From positions 248,001 through 312,000 of the forward strand of contig NZ_BMQF01000001.1 in assembly GCF_014647975.1 (NCBI RefSeq): a stretch of 64,000 bases of DNA, given 5' to 3'. The notes under the pieces were generated by a model. The model was not told where the DNA came from. It made no database searches and was given only the letters and a program-made list of their open reading frames with translations. Made by a program: the position numbers and the translations under genes. The stretch is from Streptomyces fumigatiscleroticus (GTDB lineage Bacteria > Actinomycetota > Actinomycetes > Streptomycetales > Streptomycetaceae). This document shows, piece by piece, positions 27,201-35,184 of the stretch; the stretch's first letter is position 1, and the number at the start of each line of letters is the position of its first letter.

Positions 27201-27690
27201 CGGTGTAGGCCCGGTAGCGCTCCTCGGCGACCGGGTTGGCGAGCGGGCCGCGGATGCAGGCCGGGCGGCTGCGGCCGTGCGCGGTGACGAGGTGTCCGAC
27301 GAGTTTGCGCATGCCCGCGTGGGAGTCGATGGAGAGCACGTCCGTCTCCCCGTTGAGCGGATGGTTGATGCTGATCACCGGCAGATGTGCGAGCCGGCGC
27401 AGCAGGCGGCGCGCCCGTGGCCCGGCGGCCGGCAGTCCCAGGGTGGAGCTCCAGCACACGACGCCGTCGAGCCGGGCGGGGCCGGCGAGTTCGTACAGCG
27501 CGCTGCGGCCGTGGCGCAGACTGCCGCCGGGGAGGCAGACGAGATCGACGTCGTTGCGTTCCGCGGCGGCGCGGACCCCGGACCACAGCGTGGCGCCGAC
27601 GCCGAGATGGATGTTCGCGGTGAGCAGGCCGATGGTCAGCGGCCGGTCCTGTCCCGGCCGCCCGGGCACGGCGGACGGCTCTGCCGCCAT
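24214..27690 (-). CDS. LacI-type sensor / degenerate histidine kinase / AraC transcription factor fusion
   Basis: A 1158-residue cytosolic protein. Residues 18-315: LacI/periplasmic-binding-like sugar sensor (IGLLTANIHLG, VGFNDSPEAQLGDPPLTSV). About 400-590: coiled and GAF-like region. About 600-800: histidine-kinase-like core. About 850-1040: receiver-like segments. About 1060-1150: AraC helix-turn-helix (SRWQVAQAAGVSPDHLGKLFH, VARAVGFRDRAYFSRVFR). The kinase His position is Gly612 (TGELREP), the N box lacks Asn, and the receiver Asp is Glu966 (VLERSLPD). It probably works as a one-component sugar-responsive regulator. ATG 27690 follows GAGGGGG. It lies beside, and in the same direction as, the pectate lyase, a possible target. 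Confidence 0.85.
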   Translation of the reverse strand: MAAEPSAVPGRPGQDRPLTIGLLTANIHLGVGATLWSGVRAAAERNDVDLVCLPGGSLRHGRSALYELAGPARLDGVVCWSSTLGLPAAGPRARRLLRRLAHLPVISINHPLNGETDVLSIDSHAGMRKLVGHLVTAHGRSRPACIRGPLANPVAEERYRAYTDALRHHGLRHEHTHVCAAVDFAAAAGASAMRVLLQARGLRPGTDFDAVVACSDVLAADALRLLTERGVRVPEDVAVVGFNDSPEAQLGDPPLTSVALPFAELGALAVDTLVARLRGTRPPDRTTVPATLVPRRSCGCRYPLAHRPPPAPARAKGAGQDGDRPGWAAFDTVLPAAGPRLAGAFHTDLDRADGRDTAEREDAGGFLPLVERMLRTHAHTQADVDRWQEALESARRTVVDALPVALRGEGEVLFGRARLLAAERSRALLEYERWAQARQARRLREFGTALTTVVDLEGLCDVMERHLAEPGVPQCRIVLYDRPRSPADTAVQGMARPLLTRAEGRVHGHTGVLDSPAFPAALLLPDTLLPRGRRFTLVLEPLHIGEEHLGVAVFDATHAGAAYRDGALYRELGDQISAALKGIGLFDELRRARDAAEQASRFQTRLLTHITGELREPVRAMLCHDGDDAAGALARVRRDAARLLHLMDDLVDLARTEADAPVLTRRLVDPLPVLARACETVSGAPGARPRFLLDLPARLPPVWCDEARLHQMLRHLLTAAADRAADGRPRVTARLHPGTVRVTVVVPGDRAPVPSSAGRTAPHLDVGLAASRRLAMMHGGSLTADVTSGRAEYTLDLPLPAPDGHASAATAPRGAALLVVTPGEIAADLRALAAHHGLRVHRPGPEDDAAAPAERHPPAAVVWDARPGRVREWRAVQRLYDRPALRHTPFLLFGAAGSDLRHALRELRPSGPAEPVVVAGRSPDSREALRRLAEAALPDHPARAVADGTAALALVAEEPPRLVVLERSLPDMRAWDVVDRLHDGTGRAPCPAVVAGHQGFTAVDARRARPHPALLVLDLDVFTAREAAALVRRTVRPDGAAPPARTGAAVHEALAFLYEHYREQISRWQVAQAAGVSPDHLGKLFHHRYGLTVWEYLTRLRIRRAAERLRAGDDSIRSVARAVGFRDRAYFSRVFRRVTGTAPHAYREASVPGESWWD

Positions 27691-27825
27691 GGGCGCCCCC
27701 TCGTTCCGGCTGCGGTGGGGGTGGAACCTAGACGCGGACGCGACGGACGGCAAGACCGGTGACCGCGGGGGTCACCGGTCCTGTCTCGGGTCCGTGCGTC
27801 GGGTGGTGCGGGCGTGCCGGGCGGG

Positions 27826-28794
27826 TCAGATCTTGCCGACGCCCGCGCCCGCCGACACCGTCGACTTCACGGTGCACGGCGACTGCACGGTGTAGCTGTA
27901 CGGGATCGAGGCCACGCTGCCGCCGGTCTGCCCGGAGCCGGAGTTGACGAAGCAGTTGTTCCTCGCCACCAGCGAGCCCGCGTCCGAGTCGCCCTCACCG
28001 AGGTGGTAGGGGTCGTCGGTGTTCTCGAAGTAGTTGCCCTCCACCAGCACGCCGGCGTTCTCGGTGGAGGCCACTCCGTAGGAGCCGATGTCGCTGAAGT
28101 AGTTGTTCAGCACGTGCACCGGGTTGCCGAAGCGGACGCGCGGGTTGCGCTGGTTGGTGCCGTCGAACCAGTTGAAGGCGTAGGTCACCTTGAGCTTGCC
28201 GGTGTCCTCGCTCGCGTTGCTGTCGGAGTGGCCGAGCAGCATGTTCTTGTCCTGGTCGTGGGTGCGGTTCCAGGAGACGGTGATGTTGTTCGACGCGCGC
28301 TTGATGTCGACACCGCCGTCGTAGGCGTCGGAGATGTCGTTGTGGTCGATCCACACGTTCGTCGAGTACTGGACGTTGATGGCGTCGTCGTCGGAGCCCG
28401 TGAACGTGAGGTTCTGGATGATCACGTTGTTGGCGTTGGCGACGTTGAGACCGTAGCCGGTTATCCTGCCGGCGGTTCCGACGCCGACGACGGTCTTGTT
28501 CGAGGCGACCTTGGTCATCCCGGTGAGATTGATCGCGCCGTTGACACGCACGATCTGGGTGGCGCTGCTCTGCACCGCCGACGTGAAGGCGGAGGCGGTG
28601 GTGACGGTCACCGTGCTGCCGCCGGCCCCGCCGGTGGTGGCGGCACCGAAGCCGATCGGGCCGGCGGCGGCCGCCGCCGGCTCCTGCTGGGCGGCGGGGG
28701 AACCGCTGGCCGTCGTGGCCGAGACGACCGCCAGGGCGACGGCGCTCGCCGCCGTGGCCCCGGCCAGGGTGAACCGTGCGCTCGTCCTGCGCAT
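27826..28794 (-). CDS. Secreted pectate lyase (PL1)
   Basis: A 322-residue exported enzyme; signal peptide and alanine-rich spacer to about residue 45, then a right-handed beta-helix. PL1 motifs are complete: WIDHNDIS, DGGVDIKRASNNITVSWN with calcium-binding Asp residues, LLGHSD, and RNPRVRFG containing the catalytic Arg. It cleaves polygalacturonate by beta-elimination using Ca2+. A Cys pair (NNCFVN, SPCTV) near the C-terminus may form a disulfide. On the minus strand a TAGTCT -10-like element lies about 85 bases upstream of the start. Regulation by the adjacent sugar-sensing AraC fusion is an inference. Confidence 0.93.
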   Translation of the reverse strand: MRRTSARFTLAGATAASAVALAVVSATTASGSPAAQQEPAAAAAGPIGFGAATTGGAGGSTVTVTTASAFTSAVQSSATQIVRVNGAINLTGMTKVASNKTVVGVGTAGRITGYGLNVANANNVIIQNLTFTGSDDDAINVQYSTNVWIDHNDISDAYDGGVDIKRASNNITVSWNRTHDQDKNMLLGHSDSNASEDTGKLKVTYAFNWFDGTNQRNPRVRFGNPVHVLNNYFSDIGSYGVASTENAGVLVEGNYFENTDDPYHLGEGDSDAGSLVARNNCFVNSGSGQTGGSVASIPYSYTVQSPCTVKSTVSAGAGVGKI

Positions 28795-28954
28795 GTGGGT
28801 CTCCGTCCGTGGGGTTTTCGGAGATGTGCCGTGCTGTGGGGGTGCACCACCGGAGCCGCGCGGTCGGCTTGCGTCGAGACTAGAGGGACCGGTGTGGACG
28901 ATGACGGCCCGTGTGTGGACTATCGCGTTCTCCGCCGCGCGGTGAGGCCCCGCC

Positions 28955-30574
28955 TCAGTCGCCGGGCTCCGCCGGGTTGAGCCGTACGGCCATGAGCGCG
29001 ACGTCGTCGCTGCCGTCCGGGTCCAGCCGGTCGAGCACCTGTGCGCAGGCGTCCTCGGGATCGCCCGAGCCCTCGCCGACCACCCCGGCCAGCTGCCGCA
29101 GGGACTGCTGGAGGTCCACGTGGCGGCGCTCGATCAGGCCGTCCGTGACCAGCAGCACCAGCGTCCCGGGCGCCGCGGTGACCCGGTGCGCGGGCGGGTG
29201 GCGCAGGCCCAGTCCCAGCAGGGGGCCGTGCTCGGTGACGTAGGAGGTGGTGCCGTCCGGTGCGCGCAGCAGGGGCGGCAGATGGCCGGCGTTCGCGATG
29301 TGCAGGACGTCGGAGCCGTACTCGACGAGGATGACGCAGAGGGTGACCGTGGCGCCGGGCTGCACGGTCACCAGGAGATGGTCGAGCCGGGAGAGCACGA
29401 CGTCGGGCGGGTGCCCCTCGGCGACATAGGCCCGCAGCCCGTGCCGGACCTGGCCCATGATCATGGCGGCGTCCAGGGAGTGCCCGGCCACGTCGCCCAC
29501 GGCCACGACCAGGCCGGCCGGGGTGCTGATCGCCTCGTAGAAGTCCCCGCCGATCTCCCGGTGGTCGCTGGCCGGCAGATAGCGCACGGCGAGGTCGGCG
29601 CGCGCGGTGCGCGGCAGGCTCTCCGGCAGGAAGCTGCGCTGGAGGGTGAGCGCCAGGGCGTGCTCCTCGGTGTAGCTGCGCAGCGCCTCCAGGGCGAGGG
29701 CGCAGGCCTGGGCCAGCTGGGCGAGCAGCTGCTCGTCGTCGTCCGTCGTGACCGCGTGCGCGGGCACGAGGATGGCCACGGGGGGCCGGTCGGGCTTGGC
29801 CCGGCCGACGGCCGTGCGGCGGTCGGCCGGGGCCTTCAGCTCCGCGGGCAGACAGGGCGGTTGCGGTGCCTGCCCGCTGCCGACCCACGCGCCGACCTGG
29901 TCGTCCTCGCAGATCCAGCCGGCCGCCGGGTGCACCTGCCCTCCGCCGGCCCGGTCGGCGGCGCAGGTGTCGGACCAGGTGTGCGCGACCAACGGGCTGC
30001 CCTGCGGGGTGGTGAGGACCGCGGCGACGTCGCAGTGGAGGATGGCCGCCGCGCCGGCCGCGGTGGCACGGGCCAGTTCATGGGCGTCGGAGGCGCTGTA
30101 GAGGGCGAGGGTGGCCTGGTTGAGCAGGTCCAGCCGTTCGGCGAGCCGTTCGGCCCGGTACCGTGCCCGGGCGTAGCGCAGGGTCGCGGTCACGGTCGCC
30201 AGCAGCTCGTCCGGCGCGGTCGGTTCCACCAGGTAGGCGTCGGCTCCCCGGTACAGGCCCTGGGTGCGGTCGTTCACCGTGATCGCGGACGCCGAGATGT
30301 TGATCACGGGGACGGAGGCGGTGGCCGGGTTGCTCTTGATGTGCTCGCACACCTCGAAGCCGGTCATGTCCGGCAGCCGTACGTCGACGACGGCGACCTC
30401 GGGCAGCTCGCCGGGGGCGCTCAGCAGTTCCAGCGCCCGGGTGCCGTCCTCGGCCTCCATGACCTGGTGCCCTGCCCGGCGCAGCGTGGTGGACAGGACG
30501 TAGCGGTTGGTCGGATCGTCGTCCACGACGAGTATGCGCGCCGGGCTGTGATCCTGTTCGGGTGCGTGTCTCAT
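28955..30574 (-). CDS. Receiver-GAF-SpoIIE protein phosphatase
   Basis: A 539-residue response regulator with phosphatase output. Receiver (1-125): VVDDDPTN, phosphoacceptor Asp64 in VVDVRLPD. GAF-like region about 150-300. PP2C/SpoIIE domain (about 325-537): LQRSFLPESLP, EIGGDFYEA, GDVAGHSLDAA, LVTDGLIE and DDVALMAVR, with the metal-binding Asp residues. It should dephosphorylate a STAS-domain antagonist, most likely one acting downstream of the stressosome. ATG 30574 overlaps the stop of the hybrid kinase (ATGA), so it is the last gene of the rsb operon. It is probably phosphorylated by that kinase. Confidence 0.9.
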   Translation of the reverse strand: MRHAPEQDHSPARILVVDDDPTNRYVLSTTLRRAGHQVMEAEDGTRALELLSAPGELPEVAVVDVRLPDMTGFEVCEHIKSNPATASVPVINISASAITVNDRTQGLYRGADAYLVEPTAPDELLATVTATLRYARARYRAERLAERLDLLNQATLALYSASDAHELARATAAGAAAILHCDVAAVLTTPQGSPLVAHTWSDTCAADRAGGGQVHPAAGWICEDDQVGAWVGSGQAPQPPCLPAELKAPADRRTAVGRAKPDRPPVAILVPAHAVTTDDDEQLLAQLAQACALALEALRSYTEEHALALTLQRSFLPESLPRTARADLAVRYLPASDHREIGGDFYEAISTPAGLVVAVGDVAGHSLDAAMIMGQVRHGLRAYVAEGHPPDVVLSRLDHLLVTVQPGATVTLCVILVEYGSDVLHIANAGHLPPLLRAPDGTTSYVTEHGPLLGLGLRHPPAHRVTAAPGTLVLLVTDGLIERRHVDLQQSLRQLAGVVGEGSGDPEDACAQVLDRLDPDGSDDVALMAVRLNPAEPGD

Positions 30575-32427
30575 CGGGGTTCCTCGGCCCTGGACTGGAT
30601 GGGCGGCGGTGCCGGACGGGAGCGTGGGGCCGGCCGGGGTGGCGGCGCGGTCACGGCGGAGGCGATGGCCTCGGCCGTCAGGTTCGCCTTGTTCAGGATG
30701 GCGCGGGCGTGGACGAGGCGGGAGCGGTCCACGTCCGCGGGATCGAGGGCGGTCAGCACGATCACGGGGACCGGGCTGGTGGCGGGGTCGGCGGCCAGCC
30801 CGGCCAGCACGTCGTAGCCGTCGGGGCCGGGCATGTTGAGGTCGAGCAGGACGGCCTCCGGCTGCCGGGCGGCGACGGTGGCGACGGCCCGGCCGCTGTC
30901 GGTGAGCACCGTGCCGGAGACGGCGAGCCGGTCCAGGACCGGACGGAAGGCGGCCAGGAAGGCCTCGTCGTCGTCGACGACCACGACCGACCGCCACAGC
31001 GGCGCCGTACCGCTCTCCGCCGGCTCCGGCGACGGTACGGCCCGTCCCTCCGCCTGGGCGGGCAGCGGCGCCCGGGCGGGCAGTGCGACGGTGACGCGGG
31101 TGCCGCGGCCGGTCTCGCTCTCCAGGACGAGGGTGCCGCCGAGCAGTTCGGTGAGCTTGCGGGCGTAGGGCAGCCCCAGGCCGGTGCCGGCCCGGCCCCG
31201 CTGGTGGGCGCCGCGTACCTGATAGAACTCCTCGAAGACGCGCTCCAGCTCCGCCTCGGGAATGCCGACTCCGGTGTCCTGGACGGTGAGGACGAACCAC
31301 GCGGTGCCGTCGCGTTCGGTCTCCGCGACGCGCAGGGTCACCGAGCCCTCGGTGGTGAACTTCAGCGCGTTGGAGAGGACGTTGCGCAGGATGCGGGTGA
31401 GCATGACCTCGTCGGTGTGCAGCGGACCCTGCTGGACGTGGTCCGGGATGTCCAGGCGCACCCCGGGCTGCGCGGTGCCCTGGAGCGTGCCGCGCAGCTG
31501 GTGCAGCAGCGTCCGCAGGTCGGTGTCGGCCGGGTGGGGTTCCAGTCTGCCCGACTCGGCCTTGGCGACATCCAGGAGTTCGTCCACGAGCGCCAGCAGG
31601 GTGCTGCCCGAGGCCTGGACGAGGGCCACCTGCCGGCGCTGCTCGGCCGTCAGCGGATCCGCGGCGGGGTCGAGCAGCAGCCTGGTCAGGGCGATCACGG
31701 AGTTGACGGGTGAGCGCAGTTCATGGCTGACGTTGGCCCAGAAGCGGGTCTTGTAGGCGTCGGCGAGCTGAAGCTGCCGTGTCTTGTCCTCCAGTTCGGC
31801 GTAGAGGGCGACGACGCCGGTGTTGGTCTCCTCCAGTTCGCCGGCGAGCTCGGCGTAGAGGGCGAGCACTCCCGCGTTGGTCTCCTCCAGTTCGTCGTTG
31901 AGCCGCTTCAGCTCCTCCTGCTGCCGCAGTGACTCCTCCAGCGCGTCCAGCAGCTGCCGGTTCTGCACCCGCAGGGTGTCGATCAGGTCCAGCCCGTCCT
32001 TGCCGTTCAGCCGGGCGCGGATGCCCGCGGCGAGTTCGGACGACGGCCGGTCGGAGACGGGTGCGCGCTGCGCGAGGACCAGCGCGTTGCCGTGGTCGCC
32101 CGCGGCCGGCCGGAAACGGCAGACGTCGAGCAGCCGGGTGGCGGCCGACAGCAGCTCCGGGCGGGGCCGGGCGGAGCCCCGCCAGCGGAGGACGACGGAC
32201 AGCAGGACGCCGTCGGCGTGGTCGAGACGGAGCCGCGCGGTCAGGTGCTCGGCGCCCAGGAGGTGCTCGCCCGCCTCGCTGACCACGGTGGCGAGGCGGA
32301 CCAGCGGGCTGCCCGTGATGCCCAGGGCACGGCAGGCGGACTGGGTGCAGCGGCGCACGGTGAACACGTCGCCGCCCTCCTGGACGGCGACGGTGAGCAG
32401 CTCATGCGGGGCACAGCGCTGGTGCAT
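30571..32427 (-). CDS. Hybrid sensor histidine kinase with C-terminal receiver
   Basis: A 618-residue cytosolic kinase. The N-terminal 150 residues resemble an HATPase/anti-sigma-like sensor domain; about 170-225 is a coiled coil with two near-identical repeats (ELEETNAGVLALYAEL / ELEETNTGVVALYAEL). HisKA has His235 in NVSHELRSPV; HATPase shows NVLSNALKFT, DTGVGIP and GTGLGLPYA. A receiver near the C-terminus carries Asp529 (LLDLNMPG), and the end is a Pro/Arg-rich tail. It lies 3 bases after the ATPase-PP2C gene and overlaps the receiver-SpoIIE gene, which is its likely phosphotransfer partner. Confidence 0.9.
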   Translation of the reverse strand: MHQRCAPHELLTVAVQEGGDVFTVRRCTQSACRALGITGSPLVRLATVVSEAGEHLLGAEHLTARLRLDHADGVLLSVVLRWRGSARPRPELLSAATRLLDVCRFRPAAGDHGNALVLAQRAPVSDRPSSELAAGIRARLNGKDGLDLIDTLRVQNRQLLDALEESLRQQEELKRLNDELEETNAGVLALYAELAGELEETNTGVVALYAELEDKTRQLQLADAYKTRFWANVSHELRSPVNSVIALTRLLLDPAADPLTAEQRRQVALVQASGSTLLALVDELLDVAKAESGRLEPHPADTDLRTLLHQLRGTLQGTAQPGVRLDIPDHVQQGPLHTDEVMLTRILRNVLSNALKFTTEGSVTLRVAETERDGTAWFVLTVQDTGVGIPEAELERVFEEFYQVRGAHQRGRAGTGLGLPYARKLTELLGGTLVLESETGRGTRVTVALPARAPLPAQAEGRAVPSPEPAESGTAPLWRSVVVVDDDEAFLAAFRPVLDRLAVSGTVLTDSGRAVATVAARQPEAVLLDLNMPGPDGYDVLAGLAADPATSPVPVIVLTALDPADVDRSRLVHARAILNKANLTAEAIASAVTAPPPRPAPRSRPAPPPIQSRAEEPR

Positions 32428-32430
32428 GGC

Positions 32431-33477
32431 TCACGGCTGCCGGTGCGCGGCGACGACGATGCCGGCGTCGTCCCGGCGCACGGCGGCCTGGTTGAGGATC
32501 TGGGCCGCGATCAGGGAGGGGGTGAGGGTGAGCAGGCCCGGGAAGTCGGCGGGCTTCCACCGGTCGCTGAGGCCGTCGGAGTGCATGACCAGGGCGGCAC
32601 CGGGCGGGAACGCCGCCTCGAAGGTGCGCGGACGCGGCAGTTGCAGGCCGACGATGCCCGGCATGGACAGCAGCCCGGTGCGGCTGCCGTCGGCGGTGAC
32701 CAGGGCGGTGATGTTGCCGGCTCCGCTGAGCTCGACCCGCTGCCGGCCGGCGTCGACGAGGGCGACGGCGACCGCCGCGCCGCGGGTGGCGCGCAGGGCG
32801 TCGTGGATGTCCTGGAGGAGCGCGGCGGGGCGGGTCTGGCGGCTCTCGCGGAACGCGGTCCTGGCCCGGTCCCCGGCCCGGGCCGCCAGCGGGCCGTGCC
32901 CGAGCCCGTCGCACATCATCACCAGGACGGCTTCGCCGCCCTCCTCCGCGAGCCCGCGCACCGCCCAGGTGTCCCCGCACACCTGCTCCCCGCTGATCGG
33001 GCGGGTCAGGCCGCCGGCGTCGACGGCACCGGCCTCAGGAGCGCCGTCCCCGGCCCAGAAGCGGGCCTGCACGACGGTGCCGCGGCCGGGCAGCGAGTGC
33101 ACGCCGAAGGTGTCGGCCAGCCGCTCGATGGCGCCCAGGCCGATCCCCAGGGTGCCGGCCGCCGAGGTGCCGTCGCGCAGGGCGCCCTCAAGGTCGTCGA
33201 TGCCGGGCCCGTTGTCCAGGGACAGGCACTCCACGGCGACCCGGTCGCGGGAGCGGACCACCCGCACGGCGAGGGCGCCGTCCCGGGCGTGCTTGAGCAG
33301 GTTGGTCGCCATCTCCGTGACACACAGCTCGACCTGGGCGGCGCGTTCGGCGGACAGGCAGATGCCGCGGGCGAGCTGACCCGCCTCGCGGCGGGCCGCC
33401 GCGGCGAGCGCCACGTCCGCCCGCAGCCAGATCACGTCGCCGGCCTCCGCGACCAGCGTGCCGTTCACCGTCCCCAC
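32431..33477 (-). CDS. ATPase-PP2C fusion (anti-sigma ATPase plus SpoIIE-type phosphatase, RsbX-like)
   Basis: A 348-residue protein with an N-terminal GHKL ATPase (about 20-145: CVTEMATNLLKHA, DNGPGIDDL, GIGLGAIERLAD) and a C-terminal PP2C-like phosphatase (about 165-345: MCDGLGHGPLA, GAGNITALV, HSDGLSD). In stressosome operons the phosphatase after RsbT (RsbX) resets RsbR/RsbS; this fusion occupies that place. It overlaps rsbT by 13 bases, a sign of tight coupling. Dual kinase/phosphatase use on the STAS proteins is an inference. Confidence 0.88.
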   Translation of the reverse strand: MGTVNGTLVAEAGDVIWLRADVALAAAARREAGQLARGICLSAERAAQVELCVTEMATNLLKHARDGALAVRVVRSRDRVAVECLSLDNGPGIDDLEGALRDGTSAAGTLGIGLGAIERLADTFGVHSLPGRGTVVQARFWAGDGAPEAGAVDAGGLTRPISGEQVCGDTWAVRGLAEEGGEAVLVMMCDGLGHGPLAARAGDRARTAFRESRQTRPAALLQDIHDALRATRGAAVAVALVDAGRQRVELSGAGNITALVTADGSRTGLLSMPGIVGLQLPRPRTFEAAFPPGAALVMHSDGLSDRWKPADFPGLLTLTPSLIAAQILNQAAVRRDDAGIVVAAHRQP

Positions 33478-33881
33478 TTCACGATGCGCACCGTGGTCCC
33501 CCCTGGTCCGGACTCGATCTCGAACTCGTCGACGAGGCGCTTGGCGCCGCTGAGACCGAGGCCCATGCCGTTGCCGGAGGTCCAGCCGTCGGTCAGCGCC
33601 AGCTCCACGTCCGGTATCCCGGGTCCCTCGTCCGTGAACTCGACGAAGATGCCCCTGCGGCCCTCGTCGGAGACGGGGGCCGCCCGGACGACGCCGCCTC
33701 CGCCGTAGACCAGCATGTTGCGGCCCAGTTCGCTGGCCGCGGTCACGAGCTTCGTCTGGTGCACCAGGGACAGGCCGCTGCGCTGGGCGAGCGTCCGCAC
33801 CATCTGCCGGGCCGTGACGACGTCGCTGCTGCTGGTGACGGCGACGGTCTCGGCCGGGGCGCCGGTGGCGTACTGCTTCAT
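33465..33881 (-). CDS. rsbT: RsbT-type serine kinase of the stressosome
   Basis: A 138-residue GHKL kinase of the RsbT group: QMVRTLAQRSGLS, ASELGRNMLVYGGGG (N box) and the G boxes EGPGIPD and GNGMGLGLSGAKRLVDEF. RsbT phosphorylates RsbS and RsbR, is released from the stressosome, and activates a phosphatase that frees a sigma factor. The ATG at 33881 overlaps the rsbS stop (ATGA), and the gene order RsbR-RsbS-RsbT is the classical one. Which sigma factor it serves is not visible in the window. Confidence 0.93.
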   Translation of the reverse strand: MKQYATGAPAETVAVTSSSDVVTARQMVRTLAQRSGLSLVHQTKLVTAASELGRNMLVYGGGGVVRAAPVSDEGRRGIFVEFTDEGPGIPDVELALTDGWTSGNGMGLGLSGAKRLVDEFEIESGPGGTTVRIVKWGR

Positions 33882-34255
33882 GCGCGGTCCGCGGGGGCCG
33901 CGGTCAGCCGCCGCAGAAGCCTCAGTCCGCGCTCGAGGTTGAGGGCGGTGCGGACGCCCTTCAGGGACAGCCCGAGTTCGACGAGCGTCATGGCGACGGC
34001 GGGCCGCATGCCGACCACGATCGTCTCGGCCCCCAGGATCCGGGAGATGGAGGCGTTGGTGGCGAGCATGCGCCCGACGAAGGAGTCGACGATCTCCAGC
34101 GCGGAGATGTCGATGACGACGCCCTTGGCGTTGGTCTCGACGATCCGGTGGGACAGGTCGTCCTGGAGGTCCATGACCATCTGGTCCTCCAGGTCGGTCT
34201 GGATGGAGACCAGGAGGATGTCGCCGATCTTGAGTACGGGTACGCGGTCGGTCAC
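33878..34255 (-). CDS. rsbS: RsbS-type STAS scaffold protein
   Basis: A 125-residue STAS protein, RsbS-like: VPVLKIGDILLVSIQTDL at the start and the phosphorylatable Ser58 in ALEIVDSFVGRML, corresponding to the RsbS serine phosphorylated by RsbT. It sits between rsbR (GTGA overlap at 34252-34255) and rsbT (ATGA overlap), so the three proteins are made in linked amounts as needed for a stressosome shell. Confidence 0.93.
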   Translation of the reverse strand: MTDRVPVLKIGDILLVSIQTDLEDQMVMDLQDDLSHRIVETNAKGVVIDISALEIVDSFVGRMLATNASISRILGAETIVVGMRPAVAMTLVELGLSLKGVRTALNLERGLRLLRRLTAAPADRA

Positions 34256-35100
34256 AGCAGACCCCGCGCGTCGTCCTCGGCGTCCTGGGCGATCTCCTTC
34301 AGCGCCTGCCTCAGGGCCTCGGCCAGCGTGGCGTTGGTGGGGATGTCACCGAACTCGATGCCGAGCGCCACGATGGTCTGGGCGATCTGCGGCCGGATGC
34401 CGGAGATGGTGCACTGGGCGCCCATCATCCGGGCCGCGACGACCGTCTTGAGCAGGTGCTGGGCCACCTGGGTGTCGACGGTGGGCACACCCGTGATGTC
34501 GATGATCGCGTGCGTGGAGTTGGTGTCGACCAGCGTCTGGAGGAGCTTCTCCATGACGACCTGGGTGCGGGCGGAGTCCAGCGTGCCGACCAGGGGCACG
34601 CCGACGACGCCGTCCCACAGCTTCACCACGGGCGTCGACAGCTCCAGGAGCTGCTCGGCCTGCGCGGAGATGATCTCCTCGCGGGTCCGTACGTACGCCT
34701 CCGTCGTCAGCAGGCCCAGATCGTCCAGGAGCCGGGCGAACTGGAGGTATATCTCGGCGCCGTGCCCGTCGGTGGTCAGGGCCGGCTCCAGGACGTCCTT
34801 CAGGGCGAGCACGCTGCGGGCGGTCTCGCTCGGCGTGAAGCCCTGGCGGGCCCGGTTGCGGGACAGCTCGATCAGCAGGCTCCGCACCTCCGCGAACTCC
34901 TCGCCGCGGCCGCTGAGACCGCCCGCGGTGAGGGCCTGGACGATGGCCTCGTACAGCTCGCCCAGTTCACGGCCCAGCTCCGCGGTGCTCAGCCGGCCCT
35001 GGAGGTTGCCGCTGACGGTCCGGTTCCATTGCGCGGTGAACTCGTCCCGTCCGGCCACCAGGGCATCGACCAGCCGCTGCGTGTTGTCTTCGGTCGCCAC
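34252..35100 (-). CDS. rsbR: RsbR-type STAS stressosome sensor
   Basis: A 282-residue RsbR-like protein: N-terminal helical, globin-like sensory domain (about 1-150) and C-terminal STAS domain (about 155-275) with KLWDGVVGVPLVGTLDS, IDITGVPTVDTQVAQHLLK holding the Thr expected to be phosphorylated by RsbT, and GIRPQIAQTIV. GTG 35100 is preferred on length and an AGGGTGG sequence upstream; ATG 35160 is an alternative adding 20 residues. It is the first gene of a six-gene operon rsbR-rsbS-rsbT-ATPase/PP2C-hybrid kinase-receiver/SpoIIE running to 28955. No clear sigma-B-type promoter was found in the short upstream gap. Confidence 0.9.
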   Translation of the reverse strand: MATEDNTQRLVDALVAGRDEFTAQWNRTVSGNLQGRLSTAELGRELGELYEAIVQALTAGGLSGRGEEFAEVRSLLIELSRNRARQGFTPSETARSVLALKDVLEPALTTDGHGAEIYLQFARLLDDLGLLTTEAYVRTREEIISAQAEQLLELSTPVVKLWDGVVGVPLVGTLDSARTQVVMEKLLQTLVDTNSTHAIIDITGVPTVDTQVAQHLLKTVVAARMMGAQCTISGIRPQIAQTIVALGIEFGDIPTNATLAEALRQALKEIAQDAEDDARGLL

Positions 35101-35184
35101 GCCACCCTGCCAAACGTTCGATGGAAATGTGCCGCACCGACAATACGCCAACACGGTCATGACCTCGGGAAGCGGTCGGCCGTG

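Noticed and set aside
35101..35184. Sigma-B-type promoter before rsbR
   Set aside because: I found no convincing GNNT-N14-16-GGGTAC pattern in the short gap.
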